Source of the DNA: Candidatus Goldiibacteriota bacterium
Lineage (GTDB): Bacteria; Oederibacteriota; PGYV01
DNA: 47,258 nt
Assembly: GCA_016937715.1 (NCBI GenBank)
Contig: JAFGWA010000023.1
Coordinates: 1-47,258, forward strand
Reading direction: 5' to 3'
Shown: positions 7,518-16,195 of the stretch, piece by piece
Position numbering within the stretch: position 1 is the stretch's first letter
Layout of the letters: each line of letters begins with the position of its first letter
The notes under the pieces: generated by a model
The model's database searches: none
What the model was told of the DNA's origin: nothing
Seen by the model: only the letters and a program-made list of their open reading frames with translations
Program-made: the position numbers and the translations under genes

Positions 7518-9037
7518 TTTTTCCTCTGAAGAAAAGCGGCAAAGCCTAAAAGTATAAGCATTAAAAACGGAAACCAGTCTCCATATTTTGTGTATGGCGT
7601 CTTTTTTTGATTTTCATCAATGTAAATCCTGCCGCAAAGCATGGCCTTTTCAAAAAGCCCGGAACTTATGACTATATCCCCCCTGTTGGATACTATACCG
7701 GAAATACCCGATGCCACACAACGTACAAGGTATCTGTCATTTTCCACAGCCCTTAAAAGCGTATTTGTAAAAATCTGCGCTGACGCGGCTGACCTTGCAT
7801 ACCAGGTTTCATAAGAAAGGTGCGCGAAAAAATCCACCCCTTTATATGCAAACCGCCTGCTTATTTCGGGAAATAACCCGTCATAGCACACAAGCGGAGC
7901 TGTTTTATAAGCGCCTGCCGGCACAGGTTCTATTTTTTCCCCTTTTTCAAAACCAATATACCCATACCGCCTTACCACCTTTTTAACAAACTTAAATGTG
8001 GATGCAAACGGTACATATTCGCCGAACGGGACAAGGTGGAATTTGGAATAACTACCTGTTATTTTCGCGTCACCTGACAGCGCGAAAATACTGTTATAAT
8101 ATTTCATCTCCCCGTCTTTATAAACCGAATAATCCGAACCAATAAGATGCACCGCCGGTTTTTGTGTCCAGCCCGTTATTTCCGCGGACGCTAAAGCATC
8201 TGCCGCGAACATACCCGGAAAACCCGTTTCCGGCCATACAAAAATATCCGGTTCGCACTTCTCAGCTTCTTTAACCATCTGCTGCATTGTCCCTAAAACC
8301 TTTATCCTGTAATTAACATCCCAGTTAACATCCTGGTCTATATTCGCCTGCAGTATAACCGCGTTATAGGGCTTTCCGGTACTTTTAATGTCTTTAAATA
8401 AAAACGGCGATATAACAGCGCATATAAAAACCGAACTAAAAACCGCAAGCGCGGTGATATTCTGTTTCTCTTTTATATTCAGCTGTTTAAGAAGCAATAA
8501 AGCGGCCGCGGTGTTCACAAAATAAATAATATAATTTAAACCATGAACCCCCGTTATTTTTAATATCTGCAGTGATTCCGGAAACATAAACTGGCTTTGC
8601 GCCGGAGTTAAAAGAGGAAAACCTGAAAAGAGCCACTCCCTTATATATTCCCCAAACGTTAATAACGCCGGAAGGGATAGAAGCACCTGTGTCCCAAAAC
8701 GCTTTTTTAATATGACAGATAAAGCTGCCGGAACGGCAATCCACAAAGGCAGATAAGCTGACAATGCAAACCACGAAACATAAGCGAAAGCACCCATAGG
8801 ATAAACATTTTTTAACCAATATAACCCTATCGCATAAAACACAAATCCCGAGAAATAAGAAAACCAAAAAGCGTGCTTTGTATTATCTTCTTTAAATATT
8901 ACATAAAAAACAGGAATAAACGCGCACCATATTAAAAAAAACGAAGGTACAAAAAGGCCCTGATATATTATATTCGGGAAAGAAAACGCAAGAATTAAAG
9001 ACGATAATAAGGCCAATAAAATAAAGTGTATTTTCAT
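7514..9037 (-). CDS. lnt: apolipoprotein N-acyltransferase
   Basis: 507 residues. Adds the third acyl chain to the N-terminal cysteine of lipoproteins in the inner membrane. About six hydrophobic segments cover residues 5-215. The periplasmic nitrilase-fold domain follows (about 225-480) with its catalytic triad visible: E270 in VWPETGFPG, K332 in SYSKFHLVPFGEYVP and C384 in APLVCYDGLFPE. A last hydrophobic helix is at about 488-503. It is the first gene of a three-gene operon with a sigma-70-type promoter just upstream. The predicted lipoprotein at 1238-1609 would be one substrate. Confidence 0.95.
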   Translation of the reverse strand: MKIHFILLALLSSLILAFSFPNIIYQGLFVPSFFLIWCAFIPVFYVIFKEDNTKHAFWFSYFSGFVFYAIGLYWLKNVYPMGAFAYVSWFALSAYLPLWIAVPAALSVILKKRFGTQVLLSLPALLTFGEYIREWLFSGFPLLTPAQSQFMFPESLQILKITGVHGLNYIIYFVNTAAALLLLKQLNIKEKQNITALAVFSSVFICAVISPFLFKDIKSTGKPYNAVILQANIDQDVNWDVNYRIKVLGTMQQMVKEAEKCEPDIFVWPETGFPGMFAADALASAEITGWTQKPAVHLIGSDYSVYKDGEMKYYNSIFALSGDAKITGSYSKFHLVPFGEYVPFASTFKFVKKVVRRYGYIGFEKGEKIEPVPAGAYKTAPLVCYDGLFPEISRRFAYKGVDFFAHLSYETWYARSAASAQIFTNTLLRAVENDRYLVRCVASGISGIVSNRGDIVISSGLFEKAMLCGRIYIDENQKKTPYTKYGDWFPFLMLILLGFAAFLQRKK

Positions 9038-9072
9038 AACATTACCTTTCGGGTTATATTTTAAAACGTTTA

Positions 9073-9101
9073 ATGATATACCAGCGCATTGCGTTTGTCA
9101 A
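9073..9101 (-). promoter_or_regulatory. sigma-70-type promoter of the lnt operon
   Basis: On the minus strand TTGACA (9096-9101) is followed after exactly 17 bp by TATCAT (9073-9078). This is a near-consensus housekeeping promoter, with transcription expected to begin about 28 bp before the lnt ATG. Confidence 0.75.
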
Positions 9102-9114
9102 CGGCGGCAAATAA

Positions 9115-9144
9115 AAAAGCCCGGGCCTTTACGCCCGGGCTTTT
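9115..9144 (-). terminator. rho-independent terminator after flgK
   Basis: A 12-bp stem (9115-9126 with 9133-9144, core GCCCGGGC) with loop CTTTAC. On the minus strand the hairpin is followed by TTTTTTATTT. It ends the flagellar transcription unit 13 bp after the flgK stop and insulates it from the lnt promoter. Confidence 0.9.
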
Positions 9145-9157
9145 GTTAATTATTTAT

Positions 9158-11260
9158 TTACTGAATATCAGAGGAAGGAGTACCCATCCTGTTTATCAGC
9201 ATGTTTAACATCTGATCTATTACCGCCATCAGCCTGACCGACGCGTCATAAGAACGCTGGTAAAGTTTGGCTTTCGCAATCTCCGCGTTTTCATCCACCG
9301 CGGTAACTTCAGACTGCATGCCCTTAAGAGAATTGGTTGTAGTTTCATACTGTGATTCTACATTAAGCGCGCTGTTAAGGGCTCCTTTTAATTTACCCAT
9401 GGTGGATTCAAAATGATCCTGGAACCTTACCGCGCCTATAAGGTTCATTGTCTTTGTGAAATTTCCTTCCTGGTCATAAATCATAAACGGAGGAACCCTG
9501 TTAGCATCAGTGCCGCTGTTTATACCGGATGAGAAATATATTTTCTGTTCATTTGCCCTGAAAGTGGAAAGTACAAAATTCGGTTTCGCGGCATTTGAAT
9601 CAATAAAACCAATATTCATAGTTGTAAGGTTAATAATCTGTGATTCATTCCAGTCTATTTCATAGTTTTGCCCTTCAAAATTAACTACTACCGTACCTGA
9701 AGATGATGGTTCCGTTGAAAACTTGCTCTGCTGAAGCGCCCACGAAGAAGCTCCAACCACCTTGTTCCCGGTGGCTGACGCAAAATAATTCACCGGTGCC
9801 GCGCTTACCTGCTCCTGAAACATCTTTATCTTGTTAAGTAAAACCGGAGGAACAACAGGGTTTCCCGAAGCATCTGTCTCTTCTATATTAAAATACTGGC
9901 TTCCTGTCATAAAAAAGGAATTATTAGTGTCGTCAAAAACAGCCATAAAGTCTTCCACGTTGATATTTATCTTCTGTATAAGGTCGCGCACAGTATCTGT
10001 AGCCGCAAAATCAATTTCAATACTGTTTATTATCAGTTTGCCCGTGCTGCCAAGCGTGGAATCCGATGTGATTCCCGCAAGCATGTTTGAAGTCACCCAG
10101 TTACTCATTAATTTATTATCCAGATTCGCGATTATTTGTGCCAGATCCCCTTCCTGATACTTTGTATCGTTAATCATGGTTCCGCCCTGCAGTTCTTCGC
10201 TTACACCAAAATCAGCTGCCCTTGTGCCGGTGAAAAATTCCCTGTCGTTCTGCGTAAGGGTGCCTGCCACATCTGTCACACCCGTCCTGTGAATCTTGTT
10301 AACCACTGTAATCATACTGCTGGCAAGAATATCAAGATCGGTAATATAACCCTGAATAACCACGTCCCTTGCCTCTATCAGTCCGGCCAGTTTGCCCGAG
10401 TCTATATTTTTTGTAATGTTTACCGGCGACGCTCCGGAATCTATAATACCTATATCTTCCAGTTTTGGATCTTTAGTACCTGCCATCGTGGCAAGCCTGT
10501 TATATTCCGCTCCGTTTACCAGTATCCTTCCGCCTATAGTAATAACAGAAGCTCCGTCAGATCTCTGCGCCACATAAACATTCATGATTTTAGAAAGGTT
10601 CTGTATTGCCTGTTCCCTTTTATCAAGGATATCATTGGGTATCTGCCCTGTTGACTGCGCTTTAATGATTGACTGATTAAAGGATGCAATCTGTTTAATA
10701 TAATCATTTGCTTCCTGAACATTTAATCTTAATGCCGAATTTAAATCCATCTGAAGGCTCATTAAAGAAGAAGACCTTGACCTTACCAGGCTTGCAAGCC
10801 CCTTGGCAGCCGAGTAAATCTGATTTTTTGCGCTCTCAATATCCCTGTCAGCAGCCGGTTTGGTAAATTCAACAGCAAGATTTTCCCAGCCTTTCCAGAA
10901 AGCTTCAAGCTGAACCGATATGCCTGACGTTGTTACACCGCTTACTTCCGGAAACATTGCGGCAAGTGTCTGATATGTATCTGACAAAATTTCCGCTTCC
11001 CCAAGATTGCCAAGTTCCGTCCTTATCTGAGTATCAAGATAAAGGTTTCTTATTCTCTGAATATAAGAGACTTCCGAACCTGTTCCCAGCTGCCCCGCGC
11101 CGTTGGGATTATTAAGCGGCTGTGTCGCGGATATATTGGCCGCCTGCCTGGAATAACCGTCAGTATTCATATTGGCAATATTGTGCGATGCCGTATTTAT
11201 GGCGGTTGTACTTGCCCTCATTGATTTTAACGCAGCTTCCAGCCCTATTAATATGCTCAT
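9158..11260 (-). CDS. flgK: flagellar hook-associated protein 1
   Basis: 700 residues. FlgK forms the junction between hook and filament outside the cell. The N-terminal rod/hook signature is clear: GLEAALKSMRASTTAINTAS then HNIANMNTDGYSRQ (about residues 27-40). The C-terminal axial helix (about 655-690) reads AKLYQRSYDASVRLMAVIDQ and ends in LNMLINR. The central region (about 200-620) is variable and exposed. It is somewhat longer than enterobacterial FlgK, which is not unusual. It is the last gene after flgM and flgN, with 11 bp spacing from flgN, its likely export chaperone, and is followed by a terminator. Confidence 0.93.
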   Translation of the reverse strand: MSILIGLEAALKSMRASTTAINTASHNIANMNTDGYSRQAANISATQPLNNPNGAGQLGTGSEVSYIQRIRNLYLDTQIRTELGNLGEAEILSDTYQTLAAMFPEVSGVTTSGISVQLEAFWKGWENLAVEFTKPAADRDIESAKNQIYSAAKGLASLVRSRSSSLMSLQMDLNSALRLNVQEANDYIKQIASFNQSIIKAQSTGQIPNDILDKREQAIQNLSKIMNVYVAQRSDGASVITIGGRILVNGAEYNRLATMAGTKDPKLEDIGIIDSGASPVNITKNIDSGKLAGLIEARDVVIQGYITDLDILASSMITVVNKIHRTGVTDVAGTLTQNDREFFTGTRAADFGVSEELQGGTMINDTKYQEGDLAQIIANLDNKLMSNWVTSNMLAGITSDSTLGSTGKLIINSIEIDFAATDTVRDLIQKININVEDFMAVFDDTNNSFFMTGSQYFNIEETDASGNPVVPPVLLNKIKMFQEQVSAAPVNYFASATGNKVVGASSWALQQSKFSTEPSSSGTVVVNFEGQNYEIDWNESQIINLTTMNIGFIDSNAAKPNFVLSTFRANEQKIYFSSGINSGTDANRVPPFMIYDQEGNFTKTMNLIGAVRFQDHFESTMGKLKGALNSALNVESQYETTTNSLKGMQSEVTAVDENAEIAKAKLYQRSYDASVRLMAVIDQMLNMLINRMGTPSSDIQ

Positions 11261-11271
11261 CTTAAACCCTC

Positions 11272-11787
11272 CTATATTTTTGTGTCAAATTTTGATTTTT
11301 GCTGCTCTGCTTTTTTTTCGTTAATTATTCCGCTGTCCGTATATGTTGTAGCTGTTTTATTATTCATTTTTTCTTTAAGTTTGGCCGTGAAATCCATAAC
11401 GCCAAGGTATTCTTTTATAAGGTGCGCGTTGCCTGCGTTTAAACCGTCAACTTCACGCACGACAGCCATAAGGTTTTCCACCGCTTCGCCGGCTTTTTTT
11501 AAACTTTCCCCGGCTTTTTCAATTACATCCTGCAGCTTCACAGGTTCTTCTTTTTTAAAACCCGCCTGCAGCGCCAGTTCCTTAAAAAGCTCCATCTTTT
11601 CCTCTTCAAGATTTTTTATGGATATAATCATATCTTCCTGTTTTTTTATAAGGGATTCAAGGTTCTTAACCTTTCTTTCAGAAAGTAATTTATTTTCTTC
11701 CGCTACAACAGGTTTTAATTTCAGATAAAGTGCTTTTTGCGCCTCTACGCATTTAATAAACTTTCCCGCGGTCTCCGTATTTATCAT
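11272..11787 (-). CDS. flgN: flagellar export chaperone FlgN-like
   Basis: 171 residues, almost entirely helical with heptad-like leucine spacing, as in FlgN chaperones that deliver FlgK and FlgL to the flagellar export gate. Primary-sequence identity is low in this family. The call rests on the coiled-coil character (for example LIKKQEDMIISIKNLEEEKM and LMAVVREVDGLNA), the length, and the position between flgM and flgK, the classical order. Spacing is 11 bp on both sides. Confidence 0.8.
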   Translation of the reverse strand: MINTETAGKFIKCVEAQKALYLKLKPVVAEENKLLSERKVKNLESLIKKQEDMIISIKNLEEEKMELFKELALQAGFKKEEPVKLQDVIEKAGESLKKAGEAVENLMAVVREVDGLNAGNAHLIKEYLGVMDFTAKLKEKMNNKTATTYTDSGIINEKKAEQQKSKFDTKI

Positions 11788-11798
11788 AAAATATACGC

Positions 11799-12089
11799 CT
11801 AATCTTCCATAAGAAGTTTGGCCGCAAGGACATGCGCCGGTACTTTTCCGGTTTCAGCCACTTTGTTATCAATTGCTTTTTCAACCAAATCAACCCTTAT
11901 TTCATCCATTTTATTGATTTCCATCAGTGCTTTACCTATTAACTTTGCCTGCTTTGATATTTCAACTTTATCCAAAACACCGCCGGTAGCCGCGGCGTCC
12001 TGCTTTATTACCTGCTGGTTTCTTCCGGAAATATCCTTAATGCCCTGCGAAATAAGCGGATTTATGTTCCCAATGTTGTTGTCTGCCAT
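11799..12089 (-). CDS. flgM: anti-sigma-28 factor FlgM
   Basis: 96 residues. FlgM binds and inhibits sigma-28 until the hook is complete, when it is exported. The C-terminal half has the family pattern: KVEISKQAKLI (about 45-57), then DEIRVDLVEKAIDNKVAETG and VPAHVLAAKLLMED. The N-terminal half is disordered-looking, as in other FlgM proteins. An AAAGGAGG ribosome site precedes the start, and a near-consensus sigma-28 promoter lies about 38 bp upstream. FlgM would therefore control its own transcription and that of flgN and flgK. Confidence 0.87.
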   Translation of the reverse strand: MADNNIGNINPLISQGIKDISGRNQQVIKQDAAATGGVLDKVEISKQAKLIGKALMEINKMDEIRVDLVEKAIDNKVAETGKVPAHVLAAKLLMED

Positions 12090-12126
12090 TTTAATTACCT
12101 CCTTTATTATTCTTTCTTATAGTAAT

Positions 12127-12153
12127 ATATCGGATAAAAAGAAAAAAACTTTA
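12127..12153 (-). promoter_or_regulatory. sigma-28 (FliA) promoter of flgM-flgN-flgK
   Basis: On the minus strand TAAAGTTT (12146-12153) is followed by exactly 11 bp and TCCGATAT (12127-12134). The sigma-28 consensus is TAAAGTTT-N11-GCCGATAA, so the -35 half is perfect and the -10 half differs at two positions. It lies in the 104-bp gap between flgJ and flgM, the largest gap in the flagellar cluster. Confidence 0.8.
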
Positions 12154-12193
12154 GTTTTTTTTGGGAGAAATGAAAAGAAATGGATAAAACGTG

Positions 12194-12556
12194 CTATTTC
12201 TGCGTATTTCCGTCCATTTTAGACAGCTGGTTATACAATATTGTCGCAAGGCCTATACCGCCGGCTTTTGCCATTTCCTTTGCCATATTATCGTAATGCA
12301 TGTCGTAGAATATATCTTTAGCCGTGCTGTTACCAAAAAGCGGGTCATCAGGCACGGTTTTTCTCATCTGTTTAAGCATATAACCCAGAAAAATTGATTC
12401 AAATTCAACAGCAGTTTTCTTCACTCTGTCCGCAGAATTTGCCCCGCCTGTGTTTTCCGCTTTTTGCGCCTGCATTTCAGCATTCTTAAGCTGATTTGTT
12501 AGCCCAAGCATCTCTGTGCGCGCGGATATTTCCGCGCCGCCAAGAAAATTTGACAC
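12194..12556 (-). CDS. flgJ: rod-binding protein FlgJ (N-terminal domain only)
   Basis: 120 residues. Corresponds to the rod-capping part of FlgJ, with the motifs KTAVEFESIFLGYMLKQMRK (about 47-66), DPLFG and YDNMAKEMAKAGGIGLA. The C-terminal muramidase domain of enterobacterial FlgJ is absent, as in many other phyla. Peptidoglycan would then be opened for the rod by a separate enzyme not seen here. It follows flgI by 13 bp. Confidence 0.88.
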   Translation of the reverse strand: MSNFLGGAEISARTEMLGLTNQLKNAEMQAQKAENTGGANSADRVKKTAVEFESIFLGYMLKQMRKTVPDDPLFGNSTAKDIFYDMHYDNMAKEMAKAGGIGLATILYNQLSKMDGNTQK

Positions 12557-12569
12557 TTAAATCACTTCC

Positions 12570-13697
12570 TTATAGGATTTCAAGCGTGCCGTGAAGCGCA
12601 TTGGCAGCTTTTATCGCCTGTAATATGCTTATAATATCTTTAGGTGAAGCGCCAAGAGTATTTAAAGCATTTACCAAATCCAGTACATCCACTCCCTGCG
12701 GAAGCGATATTAACTGATTGCCCGCGCCTTCAACCTTAATGTTGGAATTTTCATATTCCATTGCAGAAGCACCCGGCAGATACTGCGCAGGCTGAGATAT
12801 CTGTTTAACCACATTAATATTTACATTAAATACGCCGTGAGCAACAGCGCATGTATCAATAGCCACATCCGCGCCCATTACAACGGTTCCTGTCCTTTCG
12901 TTTATTACAACTTTATCAGAACGTTCTTCAATTTCCACGTAAAGGCCTTCAACCGCGGCCGCAAATTCAACGGGATTATTCTGAAAATCAAAAGGCACAT
13001 GGACTTTTATCGTACCGGCATCCACCGCGTTTGCCACGGTTGTGCCTGTCTCTGTCGCCCAGAACTGTGAATTAAGAATATCCGTCACCCTTGAAGCGGT
13101 GGTGAAATCCGGAATTGTTAACAGAAGATACATATCATTTTTATCATCCATAAAAGTAACCGGAACTTCCTTTTCTACAGAACCGCCGTTTGGAACCCTT
13201 CCCACAGTCTGCTTGCTTGCATGTATTCCCGGATTTACGTTCATTCCGCCGATACCGGTTGAAACCGGGCCCTGTCCTGTAACATAAATTTTTTCATCCG
13301 CGCCTTTCATGACTGTCTGTAAAAGAACTCCGCCTTCAAGGCTTTTGGCGTCTCCCATTGACGATACTACAACGTCAATCTTATCCCCTTTTTTTGCAAA
13401 TGGAGGAAGCTGCGCGGTAACCATAACCGCGGCCACGTTTCTTATTTTTATCTGTTCAGACGGATCATTTATGCCGAAGCGTTTTAACATATTTGTCACA
13501 GCCTGATTTGTAAACACGGTAGTCTGCCTGTCGCCTGTGCCTTTAAGGCCGACTACAAGGCCGAAACCTGTAAGCTGGTTGTCGCGCACGCCTTTAAACC
13601 TTGCTATGTTTCTTACCCTTAATTCAACAGCCAGAAGCGAAGTTGCAATCAGGGCAAAAAGTAATATCATTAATACCGGTTTTAAAAGTTTCTTCAT
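12570..13697 (-). CDS. flgI: flagellar P-ring protein
   Basis: 375 residues. FlgI builds the periplasmic ring around the flagellar rod and is a marker of diderm flagella. Seen: a signal peptide (MKKLLKPVLMILLFALIATS), then IARFKGVRDNQLTGFGLVVG, LKGTGDR, NVAAVMVTAQLPPFAKKGD and IDVVVSSMGDAKSLEGGVLL, and near the C-terminus a segment like LVNALNTLGASPKDIISILQ. Length is normal. It lies between flgH and flgJ in the common order. Confidence 0.96.
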   Translation of the reverse strand: MKKLLKPVLMILLFALIATSLLAVELRVRNIARFKGVRDNQLTGFGLVVGLKGTGDRQTTVFTNQAVTNMLKRFGINDPSEQIKIRNVAAVMVTAQLPPFAKKGDKIDVVVSSMGDAKSLEGGVLLQTVMKGADEKIYVTGQGPVSTGIGGMNVNPGIHASKQTVGRVPNGGSVEKEVPVTFMDDKNDMYLLLTIPDFTTASRVTDILNSQFWATETGTTVANAVDAGTIKVHVPFDFQNNPVEFAAAVEGLYVEIEERSDKVVINERTGTVVMGADVAIDTCAVAHGVFNVNINVVKQISQPAQYLPGASAMEYENSNIKVEGAGNQLISLPQGVDVLDLVNALNTLGASPKDIISILQAIKAANALHGTLEIL

Positions 13698-13752
13698 CCG
13701 TTTATCACCTCGTTATAATTACCCGCGCTTTAATACGGGTTGTAAATTCCGG

Positions 13753-14370
13753 TTAAAACAGCCCTATCCAGTCAAAAAATCTGGTAAGTATTCCGGGCGA
13801 TGTCTTTTCGCCTATTGGGCCGTTGCCTTCATACTCTATCATGGCATCAGCCACATTTGTTGAGTATATGGTATTGTTTGAAGCTATGTCTTCGGGCCTT
13901 ATTACGCCTTTTATTATAAGGTTCTGCTTATCGTCGTTTATCTGAATCACTTTTGTGCCTTTTATGTAAAGGTTTCCGTTTGAAAGCACTTTTTCCACCC
14001 TTGCGGAAATACTTGCAAGCAGCGAACCGCTGCGCTGTGTCTTACCGCCGCCATCCTGATACTCTTCAGCACCCATGCCCCACGAAGGCACATTGGGGAA
14101 AGAAGTGGATACGCCGTTTGCCCAGTTGCTCATTCCCATTCCCGCTTCAAGCCCGGCTTTTTTATTTGTTTTAAGAGAGGCTGACTGCACAGCCTGGGTG
14201 CTTTCAACCACAAGCACAGTGACAATATCGCCCACCCTGTACGCTTTATGGTCCGTGTACATCGAGCCCAGATCATCTGTATTTGCAGCAATTTCATCCG
14301 CGGATATTATACCCGCGGAAATAATAACAAAAGCGGCTGTTATTAAGAAAATTAAAAACTTTTTTGCCAT
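13753..14370 (-). CDS. flgH: flagellar L-ring protein FlgH, without a lipobox
   Basis: 205 residues from the ATG at 14370. It is preferred over the ATG nine codons upstream because AAGGAG lies 7-8 bases before it and a normal signal peptide follows (MAKKFLIFLITAAFVIISAG). FlgH forms the outer-membrane ring of the basal body. Family features include YTDHKAYRVGDIVTVLVVES (about 38-57), ISARVEKVLSNGNLYIKGTK and IRPEDIASNNTIYSTNVADA. Typical FlgH is a lipoprotein, but no cysteine follows this signal sequence. The ring would have to be anchored without an acyl group. Confidence 0.92.
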   Translation of the reverse strand: MAKKFLIFLITAAFVIISAGIISADEIAANTDDLGSMYTDHKAYRVGDIVTVLVVESTQAVQSASLKTNKKAGLEAGMGMSNWANGVSTSFPNVPSWGMGAEEYQDGGGKTQRSGSLLASISARVEKVLSNGNLYIKGTKVIQINDDKQNLIIKGVIRPEDIASNNTIYSTNVADAMIEYEGNGPIGEKTSPGILTRFFDWIGLF

Positions 14371-14398
14371 GCCGTTTCTCCTTATGTAATTTTTCATT

Positions 14399-15349
14399 TT
14401 ATTTTTCTATTATTACCCTTCCGTCAGGACTTACTTTTCCGTCTAAGGTCTTTCCGGTCTGAAGCTTAACCTTTACCAGTTCGCCCTCTTTGCCGTCTTT
14501 ATTGGGAATACCTGTTGTTTCAACTGATAATGAACCTATCTTAACTATAACGCTTACCGGTTCCCCCCTTTTAAAAAGCGGAAGCCGGTCAAACATATTT
14601 TGCAGCAGAATAGTGCCAGCGGGAATTCCGCGTTTTGTATAAAGCCCTTCTGCCTGCGAAAGGTCTGTTAAAACCTCTCCGGAAATATCCGTAATATCTT
14701 TTTTTATTTCTTTTACCATGTCCTCTGACAGTATAGAACCCCGCGGCATATCAGTTGCCGCCATAAGGCAGCCGGTTGTCACCTTTACTATAAGCGATAC
14801 CGGTTCTATCTTTTCAAACCTGCCGTTTACATACACTTCCACGGGAACTATCACGTTCCCCTTAAAACTTACTGAATTACCCTCTTTTACCTTTAAAAGA
14901 ACTTCGCCTTTAATAAGGTTTATATCACGCCTTGCGTTTTTCGTTATAATTTCAGCGTCTTCTTTTTTCCACGGCATATTTTCCGTTACATACTTAACGG
15001 CGGCTTCCGTTATTTTGTCGTAATCTATCTTCGCGCTTCTGGTTACAACATATACTTTTTCCGCCCCGAAAAAATCCGCGTCAGGGTAATATTTTTTTAT
15101 AATATTTTCAAGCCTTTCTCTGGTAACGCTTACCCGGTGTCCCGGAATTGCCGACATCTTAACGTAAAGACCTTCTATTTTCTGCTTTGCCGCACCATCA
15201 TCCGACATTACCACTGCCACATCTTTTACATATATCTTTTCGGCTGATATTTCCACCGAACCGCTCTTTAAGTTTACCGATACCGCGCCGATAAGAAGGT
15301 TCGGGATTAGAAAAACCGCCGTCAAAAAGACAAAAATAAACCTTTTCAT
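14399..15349 (-). CDS. flgA: flagellar P-ring assembly chaperone FlgA
   Basis: 316 residues. A periplasmic chaperone for FlgI polymerisation. Signal peptide MKRFIFVFLTAVFLIPNLLI. The C-terminal SAF domain (about 200-316) is recognisable by MAATDMPRGSILSEDMVKEI, GLYTKRGIPAGTILLQNMFD and the closing VKLQTGKTLDGKV and DGRVIIE. It is longer than enterobacterial FlgA because of an extra beta-rich N-terminal domain. It lies between flgG and flgH, a common order outside the enterobacteria. Confidence 0.9.
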   Translation of the reverse strand: MKRFIFVFLTAVFLIPNLLIGAVSVNLKSGSVEISAEKIYVKDVAVVMSDDGAAKQKIEGLYVKMSAIPGHRVSVTRERLENIIKKYYPDADFFGAEKVYVVTRSAKIDYDKITEAAVKYVTENMPWKKEDAEIITKNARRDINLIKGEVLLKVKEGNSVSFKGNVIVPVEVYVNGRFEKIEPVSLIVKVTTGCLMAATDMPRGSILSEDMVKEIKKDITDISGEVLTDLSQAEGLYTKRGIPAGTILLQNMFDRLPLFKRGEPVSVIVKIGSLSVETTGIPNKDGKEGELVKVKLQTGKTLDGKVSPDGRVIIEK

Positions 15350-15367
15350 ATCAACAGCCCCGGCTTA

Positions 15368-16156
15368 TTACCTCTTAAGGTCATTTGCAAGTTTAAGCAT
15401 TTCATCCGAAGACGTTATTGCCTTGGCATTTATTTCATAAGCCCTCTGTGACGCAATAAGATTTATCATTTCTTCCACCACTTTTACATTGGAAGATTCA
15501 AGCATTCCCTGTCCTATTGTTCCGTAACCGTCAAAACCGGCTGTGCCTTCCACCGGTTCGCCTGTCGCTTCGGTTTCGCGGTAAAGGTTTTTACCTATGC
15601 TTTCAAGGCCGGCCGGATTGGCAAACCTTGTAAGCCTTAAAGTACCCACCATTTCAAGCTCGTTATTGCCGGAAACGCCCACCATTATTTCACCGTTTTC
15701 CCTGATTACAATCTGTGTGGCTTCCGAAGGAATAGTCACCTGCGGTTCAATGAAATAACCGTCAGAAGTTACAAGGTTTCCGGAACCGTCCATCTTTAAA
15801 GAACCGTCCCTGGTATATGCCATTTCACCGTTGGGAAGCTGTACCTGAAAAAATCCATCTCCCTGAATCACAACATCAAATGTATTATTGGTCTGAACAA
15901 TTTCACCCTGCGCAAAAGACTTGGTTGTTGCCGCAAGCCTTGTTCCGTGCCCTATTTCTATCGGGGTAGGATACTGTGCGCCCATATTATTAGTTACTCC
16001 GGCAGGCCTTATCGTCTGATATAAAAGGTCCTGAAATTCAGCCCTTGATTTCTTAAACGCCGTGGTATTGACGTTTGAAAGGTTGTTTGAAATTACATCT
16101 ATGTTTGTCTGCTGTGCAGCCATTCCTGTTGCCGCCGTCCAAAGTGATCTTAACAT
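15368..16156 (-). CDS. flgG: flagellar distal rod protein FlgG
   Basis: 262 residues. Forms the distal rod. Clear signatures: MLRSLWTAATGMAAQQTNID at the N-terminus, VISNNLSNVNTTAFKKSRAE (about 21-40), FQDLLYQTIRPAG, GDGFFQVQLPNG, YTRDGSLKMDGSG, GQGMLESSNVKVVEEMINLI, and the C-terminal QRAYEINAKAITSSDEMLK. Length is the family norm. Gaps of 39 bp to flgF and 18 bp to flgA support one operon. Confidence 0.96.
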   Translation of the reverse strand: MLRSLWTAATGMAAQQTNIDVISNNLSNVNTTAFKKSRAEFQDLLYQTIRPAGVTNNMGAQYPTPIEIGHGTRLAATTKSFAQGEIVQTNNTFDVVIQGDGFFQVQLPNGEMAYTRDGSLKMDGSGNLVTSDGYFIEPQVTIPSEATQIVIRENGEIMVGVSGNNELEMVGTLRLTRFANPAGLESIGKNLYRETEATGEPVEGTAGFDGYGTIGQGMLESSNVKVVEEMINLIASQRAYEINAKAITSSDEMLKLANDLKR

Positions 16157-16195
16157 ATTAAAACCTCCTGCAGTTTAGCCCTGTAGGGCTTTTAA

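Noticed and set aside
9831-10654. Long plus-strand open frames opposite flgK
   Set aside because: They lie fully inside a well-supported gene, have no family motifs and no ribosome sites, and reflect codon bias on the coding strand.
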